From positions 581,376-645,375 of the forward strand of contig CAADRB010000026.1 in the NCBI GenBank assembly GCA_900708905.1: a DNA stretch of 64,000 bases, in the 5' to 3' direction. The DNA comes from Hymenolepis diminuta (lineage: Eukaryota; Platyhelminthes; Cestoda; Cyclophyllidea; Hymenolepididae). Positions 36,288 to 51,200 of this stretch are shown one piece after another. The notes below the pieces were generated by a model. That model made no database searches, was not told where the DNA came from, and saw nothing but the letters and a program-made list of their open reading frames with translations. How positions within the stretch are numbered: position 1 is the first letter of the stretch; every line of letters begins with the position of its first letter. A program made the position numbers and the translations under genes.

Positions 36288-39200
36288 CTACTTGTTCTTA
36301 AGTGTTAGATTTTGTCTTCGAGAAAACTTTGCGCTTTGGCTAGATGGGGGAATCTCTTTGGGAATCAGATATAGGCGCTTTGATGGTATTGTACTTGGAA
36401 GACCGTTGATCAATTGAAATCGATTATTTGTTGATGGGGTGGCTGGCTTCGAGTCGTTAATTTTCTCCGTTTGTGCACAAAGGATGTTACTTTTCAAGTT
36501 AATACATCGGAAAGAGATATCCCCAGTATCTGGAGTAGAACGGCATTTAACTTCTTCGGTACCTAAAATTATGGCAACAGTTAGGAATCTATTAAATGAT
36601 TTAAAAAAACAACTGGAATAATATCAGTAGACTCTTAGATTTTGATCTTCCGATATAGTCTGCAATGACGAGATATTCCAAACCCTGAAACCATTTTGCG
36701 GTTTCTACAGGTCCACTGCTCTAAACTGATTGCACTCTTCCTCTGAATGTTTACTTATCAAATAGTTTGTAATCTCTCGAAAGAGGTGCATGTTGACTTA
36801 TATATCTGCTCTATCCTAACTGTCGCATGGCAACACTTTGTTGGTTTCATATATGCGACTAACATAGGACGCAAAGTGGATACCACAACGTGACGTACTT
36901 TCGGACGTGTGATCTAAATAAGGGGTTATTATAGACAATGTATGATGGAATGAAAGGACATGAAGGTCTATAAGAGTAAGAAAGCTATAAAGGCGAGTCA
37001 GGAAGCATCAAATTGTACAAGAGTAAGAAAAGTACCTATCTGTCTAAAATAACGTGGAATTAAGGATGAACATTTTTCGAGTCCTAGCTTCTCACTGGGT
37101 CACTTGTATGGGAATGTTAGTTTGCTTGCTGGTGAGTGCTTCCCTATTGAACCTGTTGGCCTGGCCTACTTCAACGCCTCAGTAACAACAAGTTTGGTTG
37201 CTTACGGTACCTTAATTCGGCATGTTTCTATTATTCCTTACTTCGGTTCGATATGTCAATATTCCTCATTAAATTCTTGGTTTTCTAATTTGGGAAAGTT
37301 TATCGTATCCTGTTAGCTTTAACAAAAATTGTTAGTTTTATAAAGGGGTATTTCTAAGCTTTACTTGACCGAATTCCTAAAGTGGGTTCCAATTTTTTGA
37401 TAAAATTTTCTAGACACAACCGTGACTCCTTTCCATCTTATTTTTTTGCTAAAGATAGTCGATGGTTTAGCCAAATTCTGCAATGCTGATTTAGTGATAT
37501 CGACAAATTCTCAGCAAGAAGGCGAAATATTAAATAGCAACATATTTTATTGGTAAATTAATTCTGAAGCACATTGGACTTAATATTAACCGAATATTTG
37601 CAGTTTTGCCTACTCACCTCCATTCAAGCTGAAACCATCATCCAGAATCGGTGAACTCCATCTATTCATTAGCGCGGGTTTCGCTTGCCGTTGAGTTGAT
37701 TCTGCAAAATCTTCGAGGAAAGCATTACAATTGTCGAATGTGGATGCTGTCGTAGCCCAGCTACCAATATTAATCCTCGAGAAGGCGTCAGGACGGACCA
37801 GACTGTGTTCATGCCTAGATGGTGTAGGATGCCGTCCTGCTGGGATTTCCCAAAATTCTGGATTGGAAGAATTTTCTCTGTGATTTTTCGGGGTCACCTG
37901 ATCATGCATGAAATTTCGGCCGAGAATCGGAAGATTTGGAGGCATCATCTTCTCGTGGAAATTGTTCTGCCCGGTCTGAGAAGAGGAGGGATTGGTATAG
38001 GAGTTATTCGACTCTCGCTAAGATAAGGTTAAAAAAGTACGGTTGATTAACTTAAGTGCAAATCCTACTCCCAAGTTAAGTTGAAGCGGTGGAGGGAACT
38101 ACTGAAGTTTGATTAGGTTTTGTTCATCCTTCATCCTGTAATGAGCTTTATTACTGTTCCTGTCCTACTTTGCATGCCCAGGATTTAAAATAGCATATTT
38201 TTCCTTTTACCGTAGGTAAAATCCATAACTGCTTATAATAAATCCGGCGTAAACCTTCTGTTTCTGCTTTAATGATTTTGTCTTGGTCACAAATTTTTGG
38301 ACCTCAACCGAGGTTAATTACTGAAATTTAAAGAAATTTCTATTATTAATTAGTGCTTTACTGTCCATTAACACCTATCTGCTTTAATCTCACTAACGAG
38401 ATCATTAAGTTCTCAAGGGAAATGCATTTTAAAAAATGAATTTTTAGCTGAACATTGCTAACAATTGAAAAAATTGCATCCGGAAATTTCAACCGATGAA
38501 GCATTTAATTTTATTTGAATGTATGAGATTTTAAGTTTTTTCCTGGCCACCAAAACATTGAAACAATTAATTTTGTTGGTGCTGCCAACAAATAAGTGGG
38601 ATTAAAATCTGAAAATAGATTAAATGGCGGTTTTCAAGAGAATTTTCAAATCGCTATTTCAAGAGGGATCAAAGCGACCCACATAATTTTCTCAAAAGCC
38701 ACTGGCTGACTAACGTTCGCCTTTAAGGCAAATTCGATCAAACAAATAATTTAAATAGGGTAAGATGGAAATGAACTTGAATTCGACTTCGACTTCGTAG
38801 TAAGTTAACTTATCACCTCTTGCAAATACTTATGTAATTCCTTGAGGTTATGCAATAGATTCTAATCAAGTCTTCCAATGAGGCTAAAATAGAAAATGAG
38901 CTGCATTCAGAAATTTTAACTTTCCAATTGTACAACTCGTAAGGAATAATCATATGAGCAGGTTATTGTTAGGTTAGACCATAAAGTGTATGTTTAGTTC
39001 TTTCTTATTAAAAGGTCTATTAATTACAAATTAATCGTTTCGGGGAAGAAACTGGAACGGATAAAATTTCATCAGAGTAATATTACATTCAGCCTAGTAA
39101 AAGAAACTAGAACTAATCATAACTAGCGACCACTGGCGAATTTCTTATTTAACCCGACTGACAAAAAATCTCCATACTCATCATGGTTTCATTAAAATTA

Positions 39201-42200
39201 CCTCCACAACGACACGCGACGAATGCACAAATCCACTCTCTCTATTTTCTAAGTTTATGAATTGTGGTCCGTGAGGCTGACCACAGTCATGAGATGTGTT
39301 TGATTAGAAGCTAATCGTCTAGTCTCTCCCTCTAGAGTTAGTATTCCCCCCACGGTGTAACTGTACTGTGTTCTAAAGTGATCCAAGAGAGACTTACTTT
39401 CTCTGGAGTCTTCTAGGACTTTTTAAGTAGCTCGCAAAATTTTACACTGAAGACTGCGCAAAGTCCAGCTAGAAGTTGTAAACACGACACAAAGGAGATA
39501 CTACCAACATAAAAGCAGTGTTATCTATATCCGGATCACTAAAATACTAACCCATTACGGACTAGAAGCTGTGACTATTATTAGCTTTATTATTGTTAGT
39601 CTTCTTTGTAGTGTCAGTTAAATACACAAACGTAAAGGCACTAAAATAAATAATACCCTCGAACGTGACTGCTAAACGGGAACTTCAGGTAAAAATTCTT
39701 CTGAGCAAAATTATTTTATTCCAAAATCGAAGTAAACATAGACAAAGATTTTCGGATAAGAAAGCAAACCATTTACCCTATATTCGTCGCTTAATATCAT
39801 GCGAAAATTTGAGATATTAGAGTGAATTAATCCAAGTACTTAAATCGGGTCATTTAGTAGAGGTTAAACCATAAAGATGCTAAAAATAAACATACTGGCT
39901 TTAAATGAAGACTGAATTTGTTGATATCTTTTACAAATTGGGCACTGGGTCGGTGATCTATAAAATAACAGAATTATTACAGTTCAAGCAACATATTTCC
40001 AATAATATAGCTTTTTAAAAAAACTCACTGTTAGCTGATGTGTCAACGACTTCAGGAAGCATGATTTCAACAGGCTTTGCAACAGACAGTTGTCTGAGCA
40101 TTTTTCTACCACCAACTGACATGTCTTTTGACCTCTTGTCATAGGACTCAACTCCAGAAGTCCCAGACAACAGCTTATAGACAGCGTCAACAACTCCAAG
40201 ACTACGAAGCAATGCACCTCTCCTTTCCATTTCCAGACGTCGCCTTTTCTCTGCTCTGTCATCGATTGGGCTAGGTTCAAAAGAATTGAACTTCAATCCT
40301 TCTGTAGCTTGTTGCCGTAATTTTTGAGGCCGCAATTTCACACTCTCATTCTGTGTTGTGTTAATAACGCTAGATGGTCCCAGTCGGCCTTTAGGACCTG
40401 TTCGACGGGTCCCATTCACGTTGGAATTTCGATTCGGACTCTCTGGTCTAAGTTTATCTTGCTTTGGACGGAATATCGACTCCAAGCGGGCTCTGCGCTC
40501 TTGTATTTCTTCTCGTAGCTGCCTAAAATGCAATCGACAGTTAAGAGCGTTATTCAGTCCCTTGAAATACTGTTAGGGATATTTAAAAACCTACTTGGAA
40601 TGCTCCAGACGTGCTTTAAAAGTGGCAGTCTCAGTATAGAGGGTAAGAGTACTGTTGATATATTTCTCGTATACTTCGCTAATGGCACAGGGGAAGATTC
40701 GACGAAAACTGCCCAAATGGTCATTTTCATATTCTAAGGCTCTGGCTGCCCACTGTTCCATCTTCGCGTTCAAATCATCTCTGCAATTAAATCAAAAGCT
40801 TTAGAAAATAATAAATACACTACAGACGCGCTAGAATGAACGAACCTTGAGGTTTTTCCAAAGTTTCCTCTTAAAAGTCGCTCCCGAATTCGACGCCTAT
40901 CGTCCTCGATACACGTTTTTCGATCCACGAAGTCAAAGTTAGCGAGGTTCAAAGTGTCCCATAAGAGAGCTTCTTTGATCTCCTTGTCCAGCTGACTGTC
41001 TGTATGGAAACTGGGCGAATGGTTGACCTGAATTTGTTATTATTGAGCTTGCATTATTATGTTTTTACTTGTAAGACAAATTATCGAATTCCTCACATCA
41101 ATTGATATAACCAGTGGAACATCTCTGAGATGGCTTAACATTTTTAAAAACTGACATGGTCCCTATTTTCAAATCAAGTCAAGATATATGCTACTTAGAG
41201 GGATCTTTAAATTTTAATATTGCGTACACTGGAGGGAAAGAAAGTGAAGATCGAAGATTTTGATTATGAAAAGTGAATCTGTCTCTAAACCTCTAATGTT
41301 ACGTCGGCCTTAAAAAATCTTTTATTTTGAGATATTTGAGAGAATTAAATCCAGATGGAGTTTGGCTTTACAGGTTGTCAGATGAGAATGACATGAACTC
41401 GATTCTCCTATGCAAAAGTCTCGCATTCAGTTATGTATTTTCACATTTAAGAGACCGGTTCAAATTCATTTGATGGAAGAAAAAATTGTACATTTGCAAT
41501 TACACTAAACTAGAAGACCGAGTACTAGAGATTATCTTATCTTTTGGCAAGTATTAGCTAAATTATGTGCCAATTAATACATTGTAGCAGTGTCAACCAA
41601 GTATTTTTTCGTTATCCGAACGAGACAATAAATAACTTACATCTCCGACTTTATAAAATTGTGACTAGTGAATCATCTATCGAAAATAACGACGATTACA
41701 AAAATCACAATGAAGTCAAAATGCTTCACAGCAAACACATTGAAATTTAATGAAATAAAGATAAAAAATTGAACTTTTGTTTATATTTATAAAAAAGAAG
41801 AACATAAAAGGGCAACACAAAGGGCAGTTTGTCTATTTATATTATTGACTGAAAATAATTTTTGCTATTTTGTTTTTCTGAAGTTCAGCGAAATAGAAAC
41901 TAAATAATGAGCGATGGGACAAACAATTTACAGATATCAACAAGGTTATTAAAATTCCGGCCTTGAAACTTCATTAGCAGCAGTAATTATAATTTCGTAA
42001 TTTCGTAAAATGAATCTGAAATTGGATCCATCGAAAATGACGTTGAAATTACACTTTTAATCTTTGCTCGGTGACATTGAAAATGCAAGTGGATCCCGTT
42101 CTTCATTAATGAAAGCCAACGTCCTTTTCAGATATCCCCAATCGCCTTGAAGATTAATCTCCAACCGAAATTAAATTCTCAATTATTATTTAAATATTGG

Positions 42201-45200
42201 GGAAAAAGAAGATCAATCAAAACTCGATCTCTAGCAAACTTCATATTCTAATTTCCTCTCTTTGTTAAATGTCACGTCGGAATTCATACATATCTACACA
42301 ACCATTAACTGAAACTTTTTAAGAAACGATTTAAATGCTTATCACATATGCTTTTAATGGTCTTGATGCTTATATTTCACTCAAAAGAACCGAAATTTCG
42401 TGCTAAAACACACTGAACACACTGATAAATTATGTAATGATCTACTTAGTGAAGCCAATTCTTGGACAAGCTCCTTTAAATATTTACGTATCTGGCTACA
42501 TCCATGTTTTTATCAATTTCTCACTGAGCAATTTTACTCCATCATTCCCTTCTTATTGGACCTAATCCTATTACCGATCCTGTTCGTGATCTTTCCAATG
42601 AATGGTCATTTTTCTGCCCAAAAATACCTATCGAATACTTACTTGGACTTACCGGCTCACCTCCATCTACGCTGACCGTCTTTAAAATGCTTTTTCTACT
42701 AGGCTCCATAAAGAAACAGTCTCACATTTATATCTACCAAACAGAAATTTAAATCATCCTTTTGACTTCTTATTTAGGGTGCTCTGAGACTGCTAGCTAG
42801 GCAGTTCTGAAGTGCATCTGAAGCTATTCCAAGCTTTGCGATTAATGATTAACAATACGAAGAGCTTAGATGAAACGGTTTGTAAAATTAGTTTTTTGGT
42901 GCTCATTCAGTTATGGGACCAACTAAGTCCTCCCAATGGTACAGGGTTTGAAAAGAAACTAAATTTTAAGAATGGTAAGACGGAAAAAACTGCTAATGAA
43001 TTTGAGATTTATACGCATAAACACAATCCATTTTTGGACTCATGGAAATGCGAGTATTTTCAGTCACATTAACCAAACAAGTGAATAAGAATTATACAAG
43101 AAAGCGTTCATTCTCGACCTTTCCGATACGAATTTCCTACTTCCAGCTTCTATCATTTATTAACATTTCTTTTCAGTCTTAATAATTCTTCATGATATCC
43201 TTATATGCACTATTATTTTTGTAGAGTATAGAATTCTGCCGCTTTTACAATCTATAAGCTGAAATTCCAGCCCGAAAAGAATGGAAAACGCAGGTTCTCG
43301 TCACTATAACGAAAGTTCATTCGATTCAACTCGAACAGTATTGGAGGTAATTTATATTTGTTCACTTAAACAAATTAAGCGATAAGCACTATTTTCAATA
43401 ATAATGGGGAAAATATACAATAAATATTAATTTTGTCAAAGAAAGATATCTTGTAATTTAGCACAATTTAATTTTCTACTTTACAATCAATCTTAATAAA
43501 TAATGGATACAAGTGCAAAATCTTTGAATTCAAATGCAGATATTAACAAATTATTAAAACTATCTCTATAATTTGATTATAAACTCATCATAATATTACT
43601 TTATCTAATACACGTTCTAAAAAACAAAAGTTATAACCAAATTTTTTAAAGATTTACCTCAATGACATATGGACGCATTTTGCGATCTAACATGATATCG
43701 AAGCCTAGGATTTCAAAGCATGCTGAGGTTTCAACATGATTGGGAAAACACGTTCTATAGTTGTGCCGCAATACCGGTAATCCAGACATTAGAACCTTCA
43801 GAATCACATCGTCAATATCTCGCCAAATCTGAAAGACAGGAAAGTCTTAATTATATAATGCATACCATTTCTTTCTCCCATATAAAAATGTGAGATCATA
43901 AGTGGCTTTCAGTTCATTTATCCCAGCTTTGCATTTTTCACACTGAAAGCGAAGTCACCAATTGCAATGTTATTTCCTAATCTTTACCTGACTTAATATA
44001 TACAGTTGTGTCCTCCCACAAAGCTTAGGTAACAAGTGATGTTATGAAGCCTTTGCCTGATGTGTAAAGGAAAGATGGTCTTGCGATTTCACAGTTTATA
44101 AGGAGAATGAAATGCGATATTTGTGTAGCTGAAAATTTCTCAAAGTTAAGTTAAATTTAAACTGACTTTTGGATGAGTTTATTATAAGATGGCTCCCTTA
44201 CAAAAACGAAAAATAATCCGGAGGTTTTATAATCAATCTCCCCTAATATTCATACAAAATACTTGAGCAGAGAGATACTAGCTAATATAAAAGAATATAT
44301 GACAAAAAATAAAATCAATTTTGGATGATTAGACTTTGGGTCTTTATAACTTATTCAAATTTATAGGGTCAACGGTTAATTGAGCGAATTTCAGATAATA
44401 CTAAAGCATATCATAGCTCAGAGTCTGGAGAGCAGAGTTTGGCTGGGTTATTACACTTCTACCTCCAGACAATCTTAAACGATAGAATGTAGATGATGGA
44501 GAGCAAGACATATGTACGTTAGGAACCAAGGCTCCGATTGAATAGTGCGGAGGCAGCCTGGGATATTTGGATTCACATTAATAATAATACGGAAATTCAA
44601 TTCAGATAATTGTCAAAGCTAAAAATTGGAATTATTTGCTATAAGTATACTTTACCTACCACACGACGGGTCAATAATATTCAAAAGGGAAACTATATTG
44701 TTGCGATTCCTAGCCCTATTATTACTGCCACTAAAAGTGTAAAAATAAGATTTTTAAGCGTGCGAAAACATTTAAATACGCGGAATTGAATAGCATTCTA
44801 ATTAGGGACAAAGATAGAAAAGTCCAGTAGAAGTAGACGATGAATACGGTCTTTATTTACATGTAATTTTACTTTATTGATATGGTGGCACTTCACAGTA
44901 TATTGTGCTTTTTACTTAATAGCGCCCCCTCCTCTAATGTTTAAATTTAAGAAATTGTTATATAGATAGATGTATAGTAAGCTCCTGTGCGTGATGTTCA
45001 GTGATCATCAACCGATTGGTAAAATTTTGTGATCAGTTATGCCACCTCGATGTATATATGTGTGTCTCTACAAACTATCACGATCAACTAGCTGAGACTA
45101 GCTAGATTCATAACATAATAAGCCCGACTCCAGAGAAAGCAACTAATAGGAAACGAAAATATTTTGGTCAAAGGAAAATTATAGAACACATTGGCGTTAA

Positions 45201-48200
45201 AAATGATTCAAACTGAATACTGCACAGGGCTCTAAAGATTGTCTTAATTATCACTGATTTACCTATTTGCATTAATCCCGGAACAATTGTGAGATCTATT
45301 ACTCAGTGTTAATGACGAATTCAATTTTGATAAAATTATATTAATATACATAAAATAGCAATACCTTATCAGTACATCACGCTAAAACAAGAAATGTATT
45401 AGTGAAGTATCGCAGCCTTAGTATTTATCTGTCTTATTCTCTATTTCTTAAGATCTTAAACATTTAAATTCAGTCGCAAGTTTTATTAGTGTTTCTCTGC
45501 TTTTCTCTCTCAAATACTCTGTTGTGGAAGGAGAAGAAAACGAGAAATAACAGTGAAAATGATCATGATCTATTTTTCTTGTGGCATAGGAAACCGAGAG
45601 ATCCATTAATTTGAAGGCTTTTTCTCTAGTCCTTTTCATGTTCATTATTATTATCTTACAAGTTTTACAACAATTAATCATGAGGATACAACTAATATGA
45701 AGGAGTAAGAGAGTATCTCCGAGGAGAATACTCTTATAAAGAATTATAATTAGCTCCCTACAAACTCAAGGACTTCGTTCTGATATATAATTTCAGTAAT
45801 TTCAAAAATTAGACAGTTTTGGTCAAGGCCTTCCAAGCGACATATTATAGCAAAACAGTAGTTTATTAATTGATCTAAACTAAATTTCAATGGAAGAATT
45901 TCAAAGATCGTTCTTCGCAACACTCATTTCCTGTTTTTTTTGTATAAAAAGTTATAAGCGGTTATCTTTCTATTAATCAGTATCCCTAACTGTTTATTTC
46001 TCCGTATCCTTAAACTTATTTTATATGCTCTAACCTTAAACTGCCATCTCTTTTTCTCTTCTATGGATAGCCGCTTGATAAAGCTTTTGATATAACTTCC
46101 CGCCAAATTTTTGTACCTTATAACCCTCCAAATAGCCAAAAATATACCAGCACCGCCCAGGATTCAGAAATAAGACGAAATCCAAGATCGACGACTGCAA
46201 TGAACACTGCTCAAACCACCAGATCAACCACAACACAATTAGTTTATCTTAAAAAATATAAGATATTTGTAAATAATTAACAATAAAACGTGTATAAGCC
46301 AATAAGCTCGGAATATCGTCAACATAACCTCAGTCTTAAATATGGGTGTCAATTCATGAAATTCGAATATTAGGAATTACAGAGAAAACTATACTCCTTA
46401 TGAGAATACGGGTTATAAGACTCAATGATTCCTTAATTCAAACAGTGTATGACAGAGAATGATGTCCTGACTTCACTATCTGTTTCTTTTTTGACCTTCT
46501 TCTCCATTTCAAATTTTAGTGAACTCATTTGCTGTTTCTCCTTTTCAGCCGTTTTTTTTAACGTCAGTCTGGGTAATTAAGTGTGTTGGATACATACGAA
46601 AATTTTCAAGACTATTTGGATTTAACTGCATCTAAAGAAGAATCTATCGATAAATAAAAATTTGAAGGATAATGTTCCCCTTCCTAATTTATGTTATTTA
46701 GAATTTCAAAACTATTTCCTAGACTTATCCTGATCGGACAGAAAATATCCTGCACCTTCTCCGATAAGAGATCTACAATGTCATCCCTGTCGTTGACAAG
46801 TATTATTCAGTCCGGTTAATTATTCCAATTGCTAGGTAAAAGCTAACATGGATTTCATGGATTTGTCTCATGAAATTCGATTTCACTGATGTGCGTGACA
46901 TCACTAATTTCAATTATTATGAAGGAATATCTATTTCCGGAAGTGAGCAACTAGAAAATGCATTCAACTATCTCTATCTATTCATAGGAGTGCTCCATGT
47001 AAAATGTTTCAAATTTTCAATTTCAAAACTTTTTCAACATATTTATAATTAAAGACATTAATTACTACACGAAAATCTGTGTTATTTTGAACCAAAATAT
47101 TCAAATCTTCTCTCCATCAAATATTAATTTCACTACGTTACTTACAAATGTCTCATTTTGATTCAAAGTGCAACAGGTCATTTCTATCAAATGCACTTAA
47201 TAATTACATGTCCAGAACAAGGAAGAACATTATAAATCATGTTACTACTTTATGTAATACTACGTTATAAATATTAAAACTTGGACCTTAATTGCAGAAA
47301 TCCAAATTTTGTAGATAGTAAGATCTCTAAACTCACCCACGAGATCACTAGCAATAAAACAACAAAACTTACCAGTAGATCGAGAGACTTATGCTAATAC
47401 TCAGTCATTGAAAAGCTCTTGTTCCATAGTGGACAAAGGGCGTACAGACCTTTATCATACTATTGTAGTTAGGTTCATAGAAAAAGCAATCTCCAATAAG
47501 AGTTTTTCTTTGAAATTACGCATCCGAGTTACCTTCATTCCTCCTGTCGTTTTAGACTTATAATTTTACAGAGACGGTTATCGGATAGATAAGTTTCTTC
47601 TTACAAATTCCTTTTCGAGGTTCATAAAATGATAATGGCAAAAAATAGACATAACCTTATCAACGTCGTATCCGTGTTCAATGAACCAACAATTGACAGT
47701 TGTGACACGTCTTTTCGTACCAGCTTCTTCGTCCTCTCGGATGAATTTTTCCGAATGTTTTTGAATGGCATAGTTGGTGAGGTGCAGAAAGACATTCCCC
47801 ACATTTGCGGCAGTGGGTTCTCGATAAGGCTGAGTTGTAAAACGCGCCAGTCCATCTTTATATACATACACTCGTAAAGGTACTATTGAAGTCACTAGGA
47901 CATACAGCCGAAGATCAAACTTGAATCCATCAATTAAAAAGGGCTGGAATGCAGAAAATACGAAGTAGTTAAGTGAAAATCAGTACAGTTTAATAAGTAA
48001 TAATTCACCAATACTAAATTGCCATTTAGAGATGAAATTTGCAAATATTCGATATAAGTTCCACTCTCTGATGTGGCTGGCTCCAGACAAATAGGACTTT
48101 TTAAAATACAGCCGAAAATACCATAGCGATGAAGGAATTACTACAAAATAAAAATAAGTACAAAGCCTGAATTTTCTGAAATAAGAGAGCGATCTTGAGA

Positions 48201-51200
48201 ACTTCTTTGCAAGATCTAACTCAGACATTATGTTACTTATACAAGAAATGTTGGATTTGATATGCTCGATGGGACTGGAAAAGGTGAACGATGATCGGTG
48301 ATATAAATGATTATCTGGAAGGGTCTAAAAATTTTCATGCGATATCAAGATTTAAATGTTCGATATCCCTAGGAAAGACCTGGAGCGATCTAAGGTACTA
48401 AAAAAATTGACTATCTCTGAATTATCCCTATATGTAAAATTTTTCTCGATACCCTTCTCCGAGTCCTTAAAACTTTCTCTGATTGTCTATTTCTTTCAAG
48501 TGAACAATAAAACATATCCCAAGCTACCCATGTACCGCTTCCCATCCGAGATTTCTGATACTTCTCCCAATAAAACTCACTCATAATTGTCTTGCCTTCT
48601 TTCTATTTTGTTGTAAATTGAACATCGTAAAAAAATTATAAGGTTGATAGCTTTGATTCTACCATCTCTAGTCAAGCTCTAATGGAATAGAATTCTAAAT
48701 TATATAAGGTGTAGAAATAAAAGACAAAAGTACGTTTACTCAAAAGGGAAAAGCTAATTTTTTATTTTACTTATCATCACCACTGAAAATGTTGGATCTG
48801 AATGTTATTGATCTATATCTATGAGATATGATAAGTTATCTGTTTAAAAAATCGACACCTAATCCCCTTCTATTATTTATCATTAACATTTTAAAGTTCT
48901 CGGTTCCATTGTCAAGCCAAGTCAAAGGACAAAATATTCTATTTTCAAAATCACAGTGAATGAAATTGAAATGAAACAGTTTGCAATCCACCGAGTTTCA
49001 TTTTTGGGTAATAAGAATAGTGATAAAAAATTAATAAACCTACTCGACTAATATAGGCTTGGCATATAACATTCTCTGTGGGCTTGATTTCTCGAGGACA
49101 TTTTGTGATCCAGATGCCTTTGCCTTGACAACCAGTGTCCGGCTTCAAAATATATGTCCTGTTTTTCTTCTCTCGGGCATATTGCTGCAACTCACCCCAG
49201 CTAAAATTGACAAATTTAGTTTTTTAAGTAAATAGGAAACTTGAGGTAACTCTCATACTTTCTCAACTAATAATTTTTTCCACAATATTTTGGAAGTCAG
49301 ATTTATTCTTAAAAAGAATTAAATCAATTAGTTTATCGAGTTGTACAATTCTTGAATGTTAGTTTTCACCGTCTTAACCAATTAATTCATTCTAATACGT
49401 TTGTATGTGACCAATTTATCACCGTGAAATCAATAATCGAAAATCATTCTTCTAGGGTAGTCTCACGAATATGATCGATAGAAAAAGGCGTAAAAATAAC
49501 GTATTCTTATCGGCTAATGCAAAATACCATGAAGCAAAAACTTTGACAAAACTACAAAATTGATGAGTAAACTCTAACTACCTCCAAAGTTATACAAATA
49601 GCCTTTGATATCCAGTGAAATTTTTGCTCAATTACATCCCAATCTGGGCTCCAACCAGATATAATGACTTCTTAATATCCCTAATCATTAAGATTTCAGA
49701 GATGAGTAGAAATCCAGGTTCCTAAAGGGAAATCTTCAGTTCTAATTTAAACCTTAATGTAAATATTGTTTAACTCAAATACAAAAAAATTCAATTCTTG
49801 ATATAGTATATATGCAATCTCCATGAATTTTTTAAAATGTAATGTTGAGGTTTAGGGTAACAACTAACGGTTGGCAGCTAACAACACCAAATTACAGTTT
49901 CAAAAGTAGAACACAATGAATTGTGTAGACCAAAACGTATTGAATAAACGATTAGGAGAATTCGAGAGAGTAAGAGAGATAAGTGGGAATTGTAAGAGGC
50001 GGTAACTGACAAGCGCGTGCGTGCGCTTTCTGAACATGTAAGAAGGTTTTATATAGTCTCATATTAGAAGCAATAGTATAAAGAAATGGAATGGTTCAGA
50101 ATATTGCTGCGGCGAAACTGAACCCTAGCAAAGCTCATTCAACGATCACTTAATTAGCTTATTCCGGTAGATAAAATAAACCACTTGAAGACAGATGATG
50201 GTTATCTACGGGGAACTTGAGGTTACAGTAGGGTCAAGCCCTTCAAGCGCCACTGTGAGGTCGAGATAATTAGGTCTCAGAGATTAGTGATGGCATAGAT
50301 AAAAATTCAGGAAACGCATAGGGATTCATCCTTCAGCAATATTGAAATTTGGAGGAAATGGAGAATTTGGAAGATTTCAGGTAATGGCTCCTCGTGAAAA
50401 TAATACTGCAAGTTTATTTTAATTTCATTTATGCATCTAACAACAACGGAAGTATTATTTATGTTGACTTGACGGCATTTTCCAGTCACTAGGCGTTTTA
50501 CTGATTGAACAATGCGTTGAATTAAGATCTAAACTCCTTATTGATAATTTGAAAATTTATCGATATGAGAAATTTTTCTACAATTAAACCACAACTCTAA
50601 ATTTACGTGCGTTCTGCACTACGACATATTATAAAACGACTAATGAGTTTAAATATATATATTTAAAAAAATGACGAAGAGAAATCTTATTAAAAGTATT
50701 GCCTTGACACTATTAGTAAATGTAGATTTGGGTCCTGGCGTAACCTAGCAACAAATCAGTGACATGATTAATAAAAAAGTGAATTATGCCAAAAAGCACA
50801 CATGAGGCAACAAAAATGCGAAGTCAAGGAACTTAACAAGTTCCTCCCTTATCGAAGCCATGATATGTTGTCAGTGGCAATTTTGAATTATCGTAAGAAA
50901 GTTGAACCCCAGCTAAAATCAACATTATTAACCGCTTTTATCTTACAGACAAGTATCTTAGTATTTATCCAACTGAAGTGTTGCCTCATTTCCAACCTCT
51001 TTGGAGAATTAATCTTTAATTATACATGGTTTGATAACTCTCAAATCTATCACTTGGTGAATTAGATTCACTGTGATAAACACGTAACACCTACTTCATA
51101 TGAAGACAAGCTATTCGGATTTCTCTGGAGTTATTGTATAGGTTACAATAATAATTTAGTTGTTTGATTTCACATTACAATTACTAATAAAATAGAATTA

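Noticed and set aside
42400..43072. Two plus-strand frames inside a TTLL intron
   Set aside because: No domain similarity and composition explained by AT-rich sequence; they lie in the intron of a well supported gene on the other strand.
47629..47877. 82-codon plus frame
   Set aside because: Antisense shadow of the TTLL exon with HLTNYAIQKHS.
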